Notes under the pieces: generated by a model
Database searches by the model: none
Seen by the model: the letters and a program-made list of their open reading frames with translations, nothing else
What the model was told of the DNA's origin: nothing
Program-made: the position numbers and the translations under genes
DNA from: Akkermansia muciniphila
Lineage (GTDB): Bacteria; Verrucomicrobiota; Verrucomicrobiia; Verrucomicrobiales; Verrucomicrobiaceae
Length of the DNA stretch: 48,478 nt
Direction of reading: 5' to 3'
NCBI GenBank assembly: GCA_945882215.1
Contig: CAMCWM010000016.1
Coordinates: forward strand, 1-48,478
In this document: piece by piece, positions 1 through 8,838 of the stretch
Layout of the letters: each line of letters starts with the position of its first letter
Numbering within the stretch: the stretch's first letter is position 1

Positions 1-1797
1 CCCATGCCACATCGAGCCATTTGCCATCGGCGAACAACTGCCGGGCCATGCGATCACACAGCGTGTCGGCAAACGGCCGCCAGAACGTCTCCTGCGGAAA
101 CTCATACACCGCGTTCATCAGCGCAGTGAGCGCCGCCTTGAAATCCTGCGTCTCCTCGATGCCGCGCATCTCACGCACGATCTCCAACCGCGCTTCCTCA
201 AGCTGCTCCTCACGCGTGAAGGCCGGCCTCAGCTCACGCAACGACGAGGTGCTGACAAACTGCTCCTTCGCAGGCAGCAGCTCGGTCAGCTCAATCGTGT
301 CATCCGCATCCGTGATGCGCCACTTGCCGGCCTCGTCACGCTGCACCGAGCAGGAGAGCACGCCTTTGCCGCGCGCAATGCGCTCTCCACGCTGCACCTC
401 GAACTGGAATGGCTGGGTAATCTGGATGCGGTCAAAGTTCTCCACCTCCGCCTTCGCTCCTGCGGCCACACTGATGCGCCGCAGCGGCCAGCGCACACGC
501 ATCTGCTCCTCCAGCCGCAGCACCGCGTCCATCGGCGCATGATCGAGCATGAAAAACTTCCCCTGCCCTGCGGCCACATGATCCAGCAGCGTCGCCACGG
601 AAACTTCGTTCCATGAGCGGATGAAGGCCACCGCACGATCCATCGCCGATTGTCTGGCGGAGAGCTTGGCCTCGGCACGCGAATCTCCAAGCACCTTCGC
701 CTTTTCATAAGCCACCAGCGCCAGCTTGATGTCCGGGACTGTGCCATTGCCGTGCTCATGCCGTTCGCCCAGCGGCATCCAGGCCGATGCCTCGCCGAGT
801 TTCGCCGCCAGTTGAAGCTGCTTGAAGGCGCTTTCCGCATAACGCGCCGGATTGTCCGCATCATCAATCACACCCACGAAGTCGCTCAAAGCCTCACGAC
901 TGCCTCCTTCCACGGCCTGTTGCAGCAGAAACACCACTTCCTCGCCAAACTCACCGGAAGCTCGCAACGCGATGGCAAGCTGATGCATCGCCCCCACATG
1001 ACCTTCCTCGGCGAGCGGCATCAGCAGATTCGCCGCCAGCATCGGCGCACCCGCACGCAGCAGATCCTCGCAGGCACGGATCGTTGCTTCCGGCGAGAGA
1101 TTGGAAGGCACGGGCGTCGCCGGTGCCACAGGCCTCTCTTCAACGACTGGCGGCACGAATGCCTGATCCAGATGCTGCTGCCAGTAGATGATCGCCGCGA
1201 TCATCACGCCGCAGACCAGCAGGCCCGTCAGCAGCAATGGCGACGACTCTTCCTCGTCCTGCCTGGGTTCTGCCGCGGCGGGCGCTTCCAGTTTTTGCTT
1301 GGCCTCCACCACCGCCGCAGGCTCAGGTGGCGTTTGCACAATCACCTCCGCCACCCGTCCTCCCCCGCGCGGCTTCAAGGAGGTCGGTTGCAGCAGGTAA
1401 TCGCGACGAGTGGCACGCGCACCGGCGGCAGAATCATTCGTTTCGCCTCCGGTGGCAGCTTCCGTCACCTCTGCGGCCTGCGACGGCTTTTCATCCTCTT
1501 CGGAGACGAGATCCACCTCGATGACCTCATCAGCGATGCCGAACTCGAACGGCACGTCCACTTCCAGCTCTCCCGCCGTCACGCCATTCACCGTGAAATG
1601 CGCCACCGCGACTGCGGCGATGATCTGAAAGGTTTTTTCTCCCGTCCGATACAGCACACAGTGCTTCGGCAGGATGTCCGTGCCATCGAGCGCGATCTCA
1701 CACTCGGCGCGCTGCCAAGGTCGAGCGATGAGAGCAGCGGACAAGAAATCCGGTGCTCGCCATCTGGAGTGCGCAGTGTCAGAACCGTCAACGACAT
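1..1797 (-). CDS. FHA-like / Sel1-repeat membrane protein, partial, probable frameshift
   Basis: The gene runs off the left edge. One reading frame is open from about position 1709 to base 1 and gives a single membrane segment (LLLTGLLVCGVMIAAIIYW, around 1190-1245), a proline-rich stretch, Sel1-like helical repeats (for example ALVAYEKAKVLGDSRAEAKL) and a mixed alpha/beta tail. The part before the membrane segment looks FHA-like: ECEIALDGTDILPKHCVL followed by HFTVNG. The natural start of that domain, MSLTVLTLRTPDGEHRISC from ATG at 1797, lies in another frame. The two join sensibly if one base is missing near 1706-1710. An unbroken alternative from ATG 1984 exists, but its first 90 residues run antisense through a repeat and look non-coding. 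The gene follows DUF4175 in the same direction. Role unknown; FHA domains usually bind phosphothreonine, and kinases are encoded nearby. Confidence 0.7.
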
Positions 1798-1868
1798 CGG
1801 CGCGGAGTATGATGATCAACGCGAGGGCGTCGAGCAGGCATTCCGTCAAAGAATCTCGGACTTCCTGA

Positions 1869-2013
1869 CTTTCCAGCGTCCGCCAAAGTGACCGTCTCAC
1901 TCCGTGAGACGAGCTGTGCGCACCGCAGGCATCCCTGACTACCGAAATTCGAGATCGTTCTGCGGATGAAACCGCTGTGCTCATCACGCGGAGCGTGATG
2001 GCTACTTTCCAGC
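1869..2013. repeat. REP-like intergenic element with two perfect hairpins
   Basis: The gap between the FHA-like gene and the DUF4175 gene holds two perfect inverted repeats: GTCTCAC-TCC-GTGAGAC at 1894-1910 and CATCACGC-GGA-GCGTGATG at 1982-2000. The whole is flanked by a direct repeat, ACTTTCCAGCG, at 1869-1879 and 2003-2013; the right copy includes the last codons of the DUF4175 gene. The GTGAGAC arms recur at 45683-45705. Inference: a mobile or dispersed REP/BIME-type element. Confidence 0.5.
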
Positions 2014-5000
2014 GCCCAGTTCCTTGTAGTAGCGCTTCACGAGATCGCGGAACTCGGCGGGAACGGGATCGCGGTCAACGGGGGCGAGATTTTTGCCCGC
2101 GTCCTTCTTCGAGAGTTCTTCCGCCACACGATCACGCAGCTCGATGAGCGGCTGCGTGATGCGCGTGTTCAAAACCGCGACCTGCGGGGCTTCGTTGCTC
2201 CGCTTGAGGTTGATGCGCAGTTCACGCGCACGGTCGAGCACCTTCGCGGCTTCGTTGCGGAGTTCGGGGTTGTTAAGAAGCTCCTCCACATTGCGCAGGC
2301 GGTCGCTCCAGCGGTCGTAGCCGTCGCCGGTGAAGACATTGGTGTCAGACTGCTCTTTGGAATCGTCGAAGAACAACGCCTCAGGAACGGCTCCGCCGTT
2401 GATCTGCGGCCGAGAGCGGTCGTTGTCAGAATCACGATCACTGGTAGGGCCGCCAGCGATCTGGTTGTTGTCGTTGCGATTGTTGTTGGAGCGCTGGCGG
2501 ATGTCGCCGCGTTGATTCGGGTTGTTGGCATCGGCGGTTTGCGGCTGTCCCTCACCGCGACCTTGGCCTGCTTGCTGGCCTTTGCCTTGCCCTTCGCCAG
2601 GTTGTTTGCCTTCACCGGGCTTTTGGCCGTTGGGGGAATTGGCATCGGCTTGTTGGCCCTGTCCTTGTCCTTCACCGGGTTTTTGGCCTTGCTGGCCTTC
2701 GCCGGGTTGCTGACCACCATCGGCCATCTTGGGATCTTGGCCTTCGCCTTGGCCCTGACCTTTCTCTCCGGGCTTTTGGCCGTCTTTGGCTTCGCCTTGG
2801 CCCTTCTCACCGGGCTGCTGACCTTCTTTGCCTTCGCCTGGTTTTTGACCGTTTTGCGCAGTCTTGGGATCTTGGGGCTGGCCTTGACCTTGTTCGCCAG
2901 GTTTCTGGCCCTCTCCTTCACCGGGCTTTTGGCCAGCTTCTGCCATCTTGGGATCTTGCGGTTCGCCTTGGCCTTTGCCGGGTTCTTTTCCCTCTTCGCC
3001 TTTCTGGCCGGGTTGCTGGCCTTTTTCGGCAGTCTTGGCGTCTTGAGTTTCACCTTCGCCTTTTTCGCCGGGCTTTTGGCCTTTGGCGTCGGACTTGTCA
3101 GACTTCGCAGAGGCTTGCTGGGCACCTTCTTGACTCTTTTCTTGACCTTTCTGCCCACCCTCCTGCTCCTGCGCTTCCTTGATCAGTTTATCGAGTTCGT
3201 TCTTCGCGACGCGCAACGCCTCGCTTTCGCTGCCTAGAACACTCTCAGCAGCCTTCTCGACGCCCTTTTGCAGTTCCTCGACCGCGTTGGCGGCTTTGCG
3301 TTCGGCGTCTTTGGCTTCGGCGGCGCTGCCGTAGCGGAGTTGGTCACGGGTTTCTTGGAGATTTTCTTCCAGGCCGCTGGTCTGGGCTTTGCGGACGGCG
3401 TCGTAGAGGTTCTTGTGCAGGAGCGGCTCGCTCTGCTCGGACTGCTCGCTGAGCTGGCGCATGTTGTTGAGGAGTTTTTCGACGTTCTCCTGCTGCTCGG
3501 TGACTTGACGGGCCTGCGCCTGGTTTTGCAGGCTTTGAGCGATGTCGCTTTCGGCGGGCTTCTGATTTTCGAGGGCTTCGCTGATCTTCTTCTGCGCTTC
3601 AGCGGCCTGTTGAGCCTGCTGGCGGAGCTGCTTCATTTCATCGGCGAATTTCTTGCTGGTCTTCTGGCGGAAGTCTTCCTGCATCTTCTCCAACTCGCGT
3701 TGCGCGCGCGTGGCGGAGTTGGCGGCGTCGGTGAGTTGCTGCTCTTTGAGTTTTTCGGCGGCTTCGTTGACCTGCTCGCGGGTCTTTTCGAGCTGCTCCT
3801 TGGCCTCGGCCATGTTTTGAGCGTTCTCGGGTTTGTCCATGCGCTCCTTGAGATCGTCGAGATCACGGAGGAGATGTTCCTGCTCGGCCTGGAGGCGTTT
3901 GAGCTGGTTTTCGAGCTCTTGTTTTTCTTCTTCGGTCTTGGCCTTGGCAAGCTGATTTTGCAGTTCCTTCATTTTCTCGGCCAGCGCCTCCTGGCGGCGA
4001 GCGAGTTCTTTGAGACGGTTCAAAACCTGTAGGTTCTCCTGCTGCTCGGCGGTCTGCTCCTCCGTGGCGGCTTTCTCTTCTTCGTAACGCTGATCCTGCT
4101 GCTTCAGCTCCAGATCCATGATCTGGTTCTTGTTGGCCTGCTGCGCTTCACCGGGCTGCGGCGGGCTGTTCTGGCGCATGACCTGATGCTCGCGGCTCTG
4201 CGCGCGGTGCAACCATTCAAGTGCGGTCTGCTCAAAGGTGAGGGCTTGATTGAGCGGTGAGCGTTTCTTTTCGGCAGAGGCCTGCTGGAGCGGCGGTTGG
4301 GCGTCCTTGAGGGCTTTCCAGGCTTCGGTGAGGGCTTGTTTGATCTCGGCGTCCTCGGCTTCTTCCATGCCTTCTTTGACCTGCTCAAGCGCAATGCCGA
4401 CGGACTCATGCACGACGTCGATGTCAGGCGTGGCGGCTTCGATGACGCGACCAGCGTTGGTGTCGCGAATGATCTTCCAGGTGGCGTTGACGATCTGCTT
4501 CACGAGATCGACGAGCTTGTCGCTTTTGGGCTTCGGCTTACCGGGTTCGCTAGGTGGAGCCTCCATCTCGCGGAAGATGTCTTCAAAGTGGCGCACGTCG
4601 GCAAAGAACATGTCGCTCATGCTGCGGCGCACCTCGCCCTTGGGGCCGGTGTCCTCGGCCCACAGGTAATAGCTCACCAACTGGCGCGGCTGCGCGTTTT
4701 CTTTTTCGAGCGTGAGATCGGCGCGCACGTCCTGCTTCTTCTGCGGCGCGGTGACAGGATGCTTGAACAGGATTTCTTTGCTGTTGCCGTTGATGCTGAA
4801 AACCGCGCCGGATTTGGTGACGCCGAGGTCGTCGGAGATTTTGGCTTCAACCGGAAGCTCCTGGAGGCTGGAGACTTGCAGGTCGCGCTTCGGGAATACG
4901 ACCTCGATCTTCGCGAGTTGATTGGATTGAACGGTGACGGTGAACCATGGTGGGTTCTTGTTCGCGCGCTCGGCCTCGTCCACGAGATGGAGGCGGTATT

Positions 5001-6108
5001 TCTGTGTCTTCTCGGCTGGCATCGTGGCTTCGAGCAATGTGGGATCGGTGGCGCTGGGTTTGAACTCGATGACGGTCTTGTCCTCGCCAAACAGCTCGGC
5101 GGCGGTGAGATGCGGGGAGAAGGGATCGGTCTTGGTGAGCGGTTTGTTGACCTTGATCTTCCAGGCGATCTTCGAGCCTTCGAGCGCGGTGACCTTCTGC
5201 GTGTTCTTGGTCTCTTTGGCCGGAAGCTTGGTGTATTCGGGCGGCGTGACGATCACGTCGCTGCGCACGAGCGCGGGAAAGTCGAAGACGGTGATGGTGT
5301 GCTGCTGTGATTTTTCGTTGGCGAACTCGACGTGGTATTTCGTGTCGCGCTCCACCTTCGCGATGAGGCCGCCGAAGACCTGCTCATCGACGGTGAGACG
5401 CATGGGCAGGCGGTCGCGGATTTTGCCATTGGCCTCGCTGACGATGAGCATGGCGTCGGCGGGCACAGGACCGTCGAAACGGGCTTCGATGATGAGACGG
5501 GAGTTGCGCTCGACCTCGGCGTCGCCGGGAGTGAGGATGGCTTTGAACTCGGTGGCCTTGGGCGCGGCTTCGGATTTCTGACTCGCGACTTTTGACTTCT
5601 GATCAGGGGTGTTGAGGCGCAGGGCGATGTCAGTGGCAAGGAACGCGACAACAGCGACCCAAGCTGCTGCGAGAGCGCGGGTGTAGGGCTTGTTGGCGAC
5701 GGTGATGGGCCAGTTCTGCGTGGCGGCACGAGCGAGAGCGTGATCAATGAGGCGCTCGTGGAGGAACCCGGCGGGTTCGTCGGCGTCCGGCTCATGCTCG
5801 ATGGCCGTGAGGAGCAGCGAGTCGAGCGAGGGATGCTTTTGCTCGATGACACGGGCGATTTCGCGGTCGCTCCAGATGTTGCGTCGTCCTTTGAGCCAGG
5901 CCACGAGCGCGAGCGCGATGAGGCCGAGCATGGACCAGCGATCGAGGCGCTTCGGGATGGTGTGACCATTCAGCGTGGCCAGCAGGAAGGCTCCGCGCAC
6001 GAGAATGCCGAGCGCGAAGACAACGGCGAGATGGCGGAGGAGTCGCGCGCGACGCAGAGCCTCGCGAACTTCGGCAATGCGGGCGTCGAGGATGGTGCGT
6101 GCGATCAT
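2002..6108 (-). CDS. DUF4175-like giant coiled-coil membrane protein
   Basis: 1368 residues from ATG 6108 (first residues MIARTILDARIAEVREALRR); the frame stays open 60 codons upstream, but that stretch is the antitoxin region in another frame and is not protein-like. Three membrane segments lie in the first about 200 residues (LAVVFALGILVRGAFLLATL, RWSMLGLIALALVAWL and a third before DIALRL). A beta-rich periplasmic-type region follows to about residue 570, then a long Gln/Glu/Lys coiled coil (about 640-1040), a Gly/Gln/Pro low-complexity block, and a conserved acidic C-terminus. The architecture fits DUF4175-type proteins found with MoxR, DUF58 and VWA proteins; these are thought to act at the cell envelope, but no reaction is known. 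It sits 41 bp after the antitoxin gene and is probably part of the same transcript. Confidence 0.8.
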   Translation of the reverse strand: MIARTILDARIAEVREALRRARLLRHLAVVFALGILVRGAFLLATLNGHTIPKRLDRWSMLGLIALALVAWLKGRRNIWSDREIARVIEQKHPSLDSLLLTAIEHEPDADEPAGFLHERLIDHALARAATQNWPITVANKPYTRALAAAWVAVVAFLATDIALRLNTPDQKSKVASQKSEAAPKATEFKAILTPGDAEVERNSRLIIEARFDGPVPADAMLIVSEANGKIRDRLPMRLTVDEQVFGGLIAKVERDTKYHVEFANEKSQQHTITVFDFPALVRSDVIVTPPEYTKLPAKETKNTQKVTALEGSKIAWKIKVNKPLTKTDPFSPHLTAAELFGEDKTVIEFKPSATDPTLLEATMPAEKTQKYRLHLVDEAERANKNPPWFTVTVQSNQLAKIEVVFPKRDLQVSSLQELPVEAKISDDLGVTKSGAVFSINGNSKEILFKHPVTAPQKKQDVRADLTLEKENAQPRQLVSYYLWAEDTGPKGEVRRSMSDMFFADVRHFEDIFREMEAPPSEPGKPKPKSDKLVDLVKQIVNATWKIIRDTNAGRVIEAATPDIDVVHESVGIALEQVKEGMEEAEDAEIKQALTEAWKALKDAQPPLQQASAEKKRSPLNQALTFEQTALEWLHRAQSREHQVMRQNSPPQPGEAQQANKNQIMDLELKQQDQRYEEEKAATEEQTAEQQENLQVLNRLKELARRQEALAEKMKELQNQLAKAKTEEEKQELENQLKRLQAEQEHLLRDLDDLKERMDKPENAQNMAEAKEQLEKTREQVNEAAEKLKEQQLTDAANSATRAQRELEKMQEDFRQKTSKKFADEMKQLRQQAQQAAEAQKKISEALENQKPAESDIAQSLQNQAQARQVTEQQENVEKLLNNMRQLSEQSEQSEPLLHKNLYDAVRKAQTSGLEENLQETRDQLRYGSAAEAKDAERKAANAVEELQKGVEKAAESVLGSESEALRVAKNELDKLIKEAQEQEGGQKGQEKSQEGAQQASAKSDKSDAKGQKPGEKGEGETQDAKTAEKGQQPGQKGEEGKEPGKGQGEPQDPKMAEAGQKPGEGEGQKPGEQGQGQPQDPKTAQNGQKPGEGKEGQQPGEKGQGEAKDGQKPGEKGQGQGEGQDPKMADGGQQPGEGQQGQKPGEGQGQGQQADANSPNGQKPGEGKQPGEGQGKGQQAGQGRGEGQPQTADANNPNQRGDIRQRSNNNRNDNNQIAGGPTSDRDSDNDRSRPQINGGAVPEALFFDDSKEQSDTNVFTGDGYDRWSDRLRNVEELLNNPELRNEAAKVLDRARELRINLKRSNEAPQVAVLNTRITQPLIELRDRVAEELSKKDAGKNLAPVDRDPVPAEFRDLVKRYYKELGAGK
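2510..3170 (-). repeat. In-frame Gly/Gln/Pro repeat block of the DUF4175-like protein
   Basis: This stretch encodes imperfect repeats built on GQKPGEGQ and QDPKMA words, with at least four longer units of the form QDxKxAxxGQxPGE. The composition is almost only G, Q, K, E, P and D, so the segment is expected to be disordered and hydrophilic. The opposite strand is open and predicts a hydrophobic protein, which is a by-product of the codon bias. Confidence 0.85.
5575..5602. repeat. Tandem heptamer repeat (4 units), in frame
   Basis: Four consecutive 7-base units near the plus-strand consensus CTTYTGA (last two: CTTTTGA, CTTCTGA). On the coding strand they give the linker QKSKVASQKSE just after the third membrane segment of the DUF4175-like protein. 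Period 7 is not a multiple of 3, so the amino-acid repeat is not exact. See the finding on dispersed heptamers. Confidence 0.8.
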
Positions 6109-6149
6109 GGTGGTGATTTGGTTTTTATGCTCGCGGAACGAGGAGGCTT

Positions 6150-6353
6150 TTAAGTGGAAGTCGTGGCAACTAACTTGGCAGCACCGGCTTGGTTGCGGAT
6201 GGCGGCCACAGATGACTGACGGCGAAACCATGCCATGCGCTCTGTGATGCTCATGCCTGCGGTGGCAGCGGCGACAGCTTCTTTCCAACGGCGGCTTTCT
6301 GCCACAGCGTCAAAACCGCGTGGGGGTTCAGTCTTGCTGGGATTGGTCTGCAT
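6150..6353 (-). CDS. Small antitoxin candidate next to PIN toxin
   Basis: 67 residues from ATG 6353, overlapping the end of the PIN gene by 26 bp. The central part, FDAVAESRRWKEAVAAATAG, followed by MSITERMAWFR, is predicted to be helical and amphipathic, as in many short antitoxins that occlude a VapC-type toxin. No DNA-binding motif is clear. The tight overlap, equal direction and size are the main reasons for the antitoxin call; the family itself I do not recognise. Toxin-first order is less common than antitoxin-first in VapBC pairs. It could instead be a small unrelated protein. Confidence 0.6.
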   Translation of the reverse strand: MQTNPSKTEPPRGFDAVAESRRWKEAVAAATAGMSITERMAWFRRQSSVAAIRNQAGAAKLVATTST

Positions 6354-6798
6354 AGATGATCTCCTTTGGGCTGATGATACGGACAGGCGGCCAGCCGTGC
6401 AAGATGTTCACGGCGTTGAATCCGTCCTCACGTCGCACATTGACGAGGTGCTTGAAATTCCAACTGACGATGAGCCGCACGCCATGAACGGTGGCCATGG
6501 CGACATGCAAGGCGTCATCTGCGAACTTGGGCGGCACGACAGCGGCAGTCATGTAAGCCTCGGCGAGTTCTTCGATCTCGGTGCTGGTGTCGAGGATGTT
6601 GGCAGCACCGAATGTCTCGGCAAAAAGCTGGCGGACATTTTCCGGCGCGTTCTGTATCTCGGCTTCAGCCACGATGGAGGTGACGAGCTGCCACTGTCCG
6701 GCCCTGGCCTGCTGCCAAAGCAAGCGGGTGTCGTTCATCCATTCGGAATCGTGATAACCACCGATGACAGAGGTGTCGATGTAGAGCTTTCGCGACAT
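6328..6798 (-). CDS. PIN-domain (VapC-like) ribonuclease toxin
   Basis: 156 residues. It begins MSRKLYIDTSVIGGY, the first PIN strand with the metal-binding Asp. Acidic residues follow in SIVAEAEI, and the second half has the PIN signature KFADDALHVAMA with Asp and His, then VRLIVSWNFKHLVN, typical of PIN proteins with an added C-terminal segment ending in IISPKEIIY. PIN domains are Mg-dependent RNases; VapC toxins cut tRNA or rRNA and block translation. The start codon lies 27 bp after the VWA gene and the gene overlaps the antitoxin candidate by 26 bp. The pair sits between the VWA and DUF4175 genes of an otherwise conserved operon, which suggests insertion. RNase function is inferred from the family. 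Confidence 0.85.
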   Translation of the reverse strand: MSRKLYIDTSVIGGYHDSEWMNDTRLLWQQARAGQWQLVTSIVAEAEIQNAPENVRQLFAETFGAANILDTSTEIEELAEAYMTAAVVPPKFADDALHVAMATVHGVRLIVSWNFKHLVNVRREDGFNAVNILHGWPPVRIISPKEIIYADQSQQD

Positions 6799-6825
6799 TT
6801 CGATGGAGCATGAAAACAGGCCAAG

Positions 6826-8838
6826 CTAGGCAGGAACTGGAGCGCTGTGTCTGGAACGTCCAGCAATAGCTGTTTCGAGCAAAAGGACGGCCAAAAGAGT
6901 GACCAAGAACCACCACCAGAGATTTTGGCGTTGTTCGGTGTCGGTGGCGGTGAGGCGCTGGTCGGTGGTTTCGCTGGCGGCGACGGCTTCGGAGGCACTG
7001 GCGAGCTTGATTCCGTATTCGGCGAGTTTTGTGGGTTCCAAAGGCAGGACGCGGCCTTCGTCGGGCGGGAGATTCACGGCCACGACCTGAGTGTGAGCGG
7101 CGCTTTGGACCTTGTGGAGACCGATCTGGCTGGTGGTGAAGGTTTCGCCGGCTTTAAGGCTGTGCGTCTTGTTTTCGGGATCGGTGATGGTGTGAGCCTG
7201 CGCGGCATCGAGCGGCAACGAATCGCCGACGAGCAACGTGGCGGCGGGATCGTGGCTGAAACCGGCGGCCGCGAGCCAGCCGTAAAGGAGCGGAACGAAT
7301 TTCGTGCTGAGGGCGAACTGGCTGTCGCCAGGATGCCAGCCGGAGGCGAGGACGATGAGCGTGCCTTTGCCGATGCGGGCGGCGAGAATCGCGGGATGGC
7401 CGTTGTCGAAGGTGGCGAGAGTTTCGAGCGATGGATTGGCCGTTTTGATCTCGATGTGGCGATGCTTCCAAAAGCGGAGCTTGGTGAAGTCGCGCAGTTT
7501 GGGATCGGCGAAGGGTTTCAGCAAAGGGTGCTCGGTTTTGACTTCGGCGAGCATGCGATACTCGTCGCTGAGGTCGGCGGTCACATTGAGGTCGAGACCG
7601 GTGAGGGTTTTGAGTAGTGTGGCGTCGGAAGGCACGGTGACGAGAAACCCGCCGCGCTCGATGTAGTCGCGCAGGCCGTCGGCGGGGGCGTTGCCGACGA
7701 TGAAAAGGATGTCGGCGGGCTGGGCGGGGAGTTTTTCGTCGGCTGTGAGCACCGGGGCGAGCGTGGCGGTGGGCTGGAGGGCGCGGGCGAGGTAGTAGAG
7801 CGGCGCGGAGGCCTCGTCGCGGGTGGCGTCTTTGCCAAGGAAGTGGATGCGCACGGTACGCGGCTGCGGCGGGGCGATGAAGATGCGGTTGTCGAAGTTG
7901 TGCGTGTCGCCGGTGAGGGTGAGCGTGGTGGCGTTCGTCGAGTTCGTCGAGTTCGGTGGGGCGGTGAGGATGCGTGAGGCTCCGGGCGGGATCTGCGCGG
8001 TGATGGCATCGGATTTCGGCGCGTCTTGCCAGGCGAGGGTGAAATCGCGGAGAGCGGAGTCGCGGGTGTTGGAGAGACGAATGCGGACGAGGGCGTCCGC
8101 GCTCCTGTCGTCTTCGCGAGCGGCGAGGGCGATGCTAAGGTTATCGTTGGCGGCAGGATCGAGGCGATGAACGCTGAGGGTGAGTTCGGCGGGCCAGGCG
8201 ATGGTGCGAAGGGCGTCGAGCTTGGTGCCTTCTTGAAGGTCGGAGATGAGATGGATGCGCTTTTTGAGCGAGGTCGTGCTGGAATCAAAACTCGGCACGG
8301 CGGCGATGAGAGCGCGGTCGAGTTGCGTGGCGTTCCAAGTGGGCGTGAGGGCAGCGAGACGCGTTTGGATGGCCGTGAGTCGGTTCGCGGGTGTGTTGCG
8401 ATCTTCCTCGAAGCTCCACACGGTCGTGAGTTCGCGGTCGAAAACGGCGAGCGCGATGCGGTCCGTGAGTTTGGCGGCTTTGAGCTGCTTTTCGGCTTCG
8501 GCAATGGCTTGCTTCCATAAGTCAGCGCGGCGCATGGAGGCGCTGCGGTCGAGCAGGATGAGCGTGGCGCTGTTGGGCGATACGCTAGCGGTGGATTCGC
8601 TTTGAATGAAGGGCCGTGAGAACATCAGCGCGAGCAGGATGAGCGCGAGGCAGCGCAGCAGCAGCAGGAGCCAGTTTTCGAGGCGGCGCTTGCTGACGGG
8701 CACAGGCGTCTGCGCGTCGAGGAAAAGCAGCGAGCTGAACTCCACGCGATCCTGCGGCGGACGACGACGCAGATGCAAAAGGATCGGCGCAATGATCGCG
8801 GCGGCACCAGCGAGATAGAGTGGGAAGAGCCAGTTCAT
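6826..8838 (-). CDS. BatA/VWA-domain membrane protein
   Basis: 670 residues. The N-terminus, MNWLFPLYLAGAAAIIAPIL, then HLRRRP, and the second helix LLLLLRCLALILLALMFSRP are the BatA-type N-terminal module. A von Willebrand A domain follows with its MIDAS start LLDRSASM at about residue 95. The middle holds a glutamine-amidotransferase-like fold (ADILFIVGNAP, GLRDYIERGGFLVTVP), seen in many BatA-like proteins of this group. A last membrane helix (WWWFLVTLLAVLLLETAIAG) closes the protein. The ATG overlaps the DUF58 stop in an ATGA arrangement, so translation is probably coupled. With MoxR and DUF58 it probably forms an envelope stress or chaperone-like complex; this role is inferred from the family. 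Confidence 0.88.
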   Translation of the reverse strand: MNWLFPLYLAGAAAIIAPILLHLRRRPPQDRVEFSSLLFLDAQTPVPVSKRRLENWLLLLLRCLALILLALMFSRPFIQSESTASVSPNSATLILLDRSASMRRADLWKQAIAEAEKQLKAAKLTDRIALAVFDRELTTVWSFEEDRNTPANRLTAIQTRLAALTPTWNATQLDRALIAAVPSFDSSTTSLKKRIHLISDLQEGTKLDALRTIAWPAELTLSVHRLDPAANDNLSIALAAREDDRSADALVRIRLSNTRDSALRDFTLAWQDAPKSDAITAQIPPGASRILTAPPNSTNSTNATTLTLTGDTHNFDNRIFIAPPQPRTVRIHFLGKDATRDEASAPLYYLARALQPTATLAPVLTADEKLPAQPADILFIVGNAPADGLRDYIERGGFLVTVPSDATLLKTLTGLDLNVTADLSDEYRMLAEVKTEHPLLKPFADPKLRDFTKLRFWKHRHIEIKTANPSLETLATFDNGHPAILAARIGKGTLIVLASGWHPGDSQFALSTKFVPLLYGWLAAAGFSHDPAATLLVGDSLPLDAAQAHTITDPENKTHSLKAGETFTTSQIGLHKVQSAAHTQVVAVNLPPDEGRVLPLEPTKLAEYGIKLASASEAVAASETTDQRLTATDTEQRQNLWWWFLVTLLAVLLLETAIAGRSRHSAPVPA
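7933..7959. repeat. Tandem nonamer repeat in the VWA gene
   Basis: Two exact copies of GTTCGTCGA and a third diverged copy on the plus strand. On the coding strand they give a Thr/Asn/Ser linker (NSTNSTN). The period of 9 keeps the amino-acid repeat in register, unlike the heptamers elsewhere. Confidence 0.75.

Noticed and set aside
650..1891. 413-residue plus-strand frame at the left end
   Set aside because: His/Arg-rich antisense of the FHA/Sel1-like gene, whose minus-strand frame is open to the edge and shows a membrane helix and Sel1-like repeats.
2512..3237. Open frame on the plus strand encoding a very hydrophobic 241-residue protein
   Set aside because: It is exactly opposite the Gly/Gln/Pro repeats of the DUF4175-like gene; the hydrophobic composition follows from complementing GAA/CAG/AAG-type codons.
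3268..4032. Plus-strand leucine/phenylalanine-rich frame of 254 residues
   Set aside because: Antisense of the coiled-coil part of the DUF4175-like gene, with no natural start context or motif.
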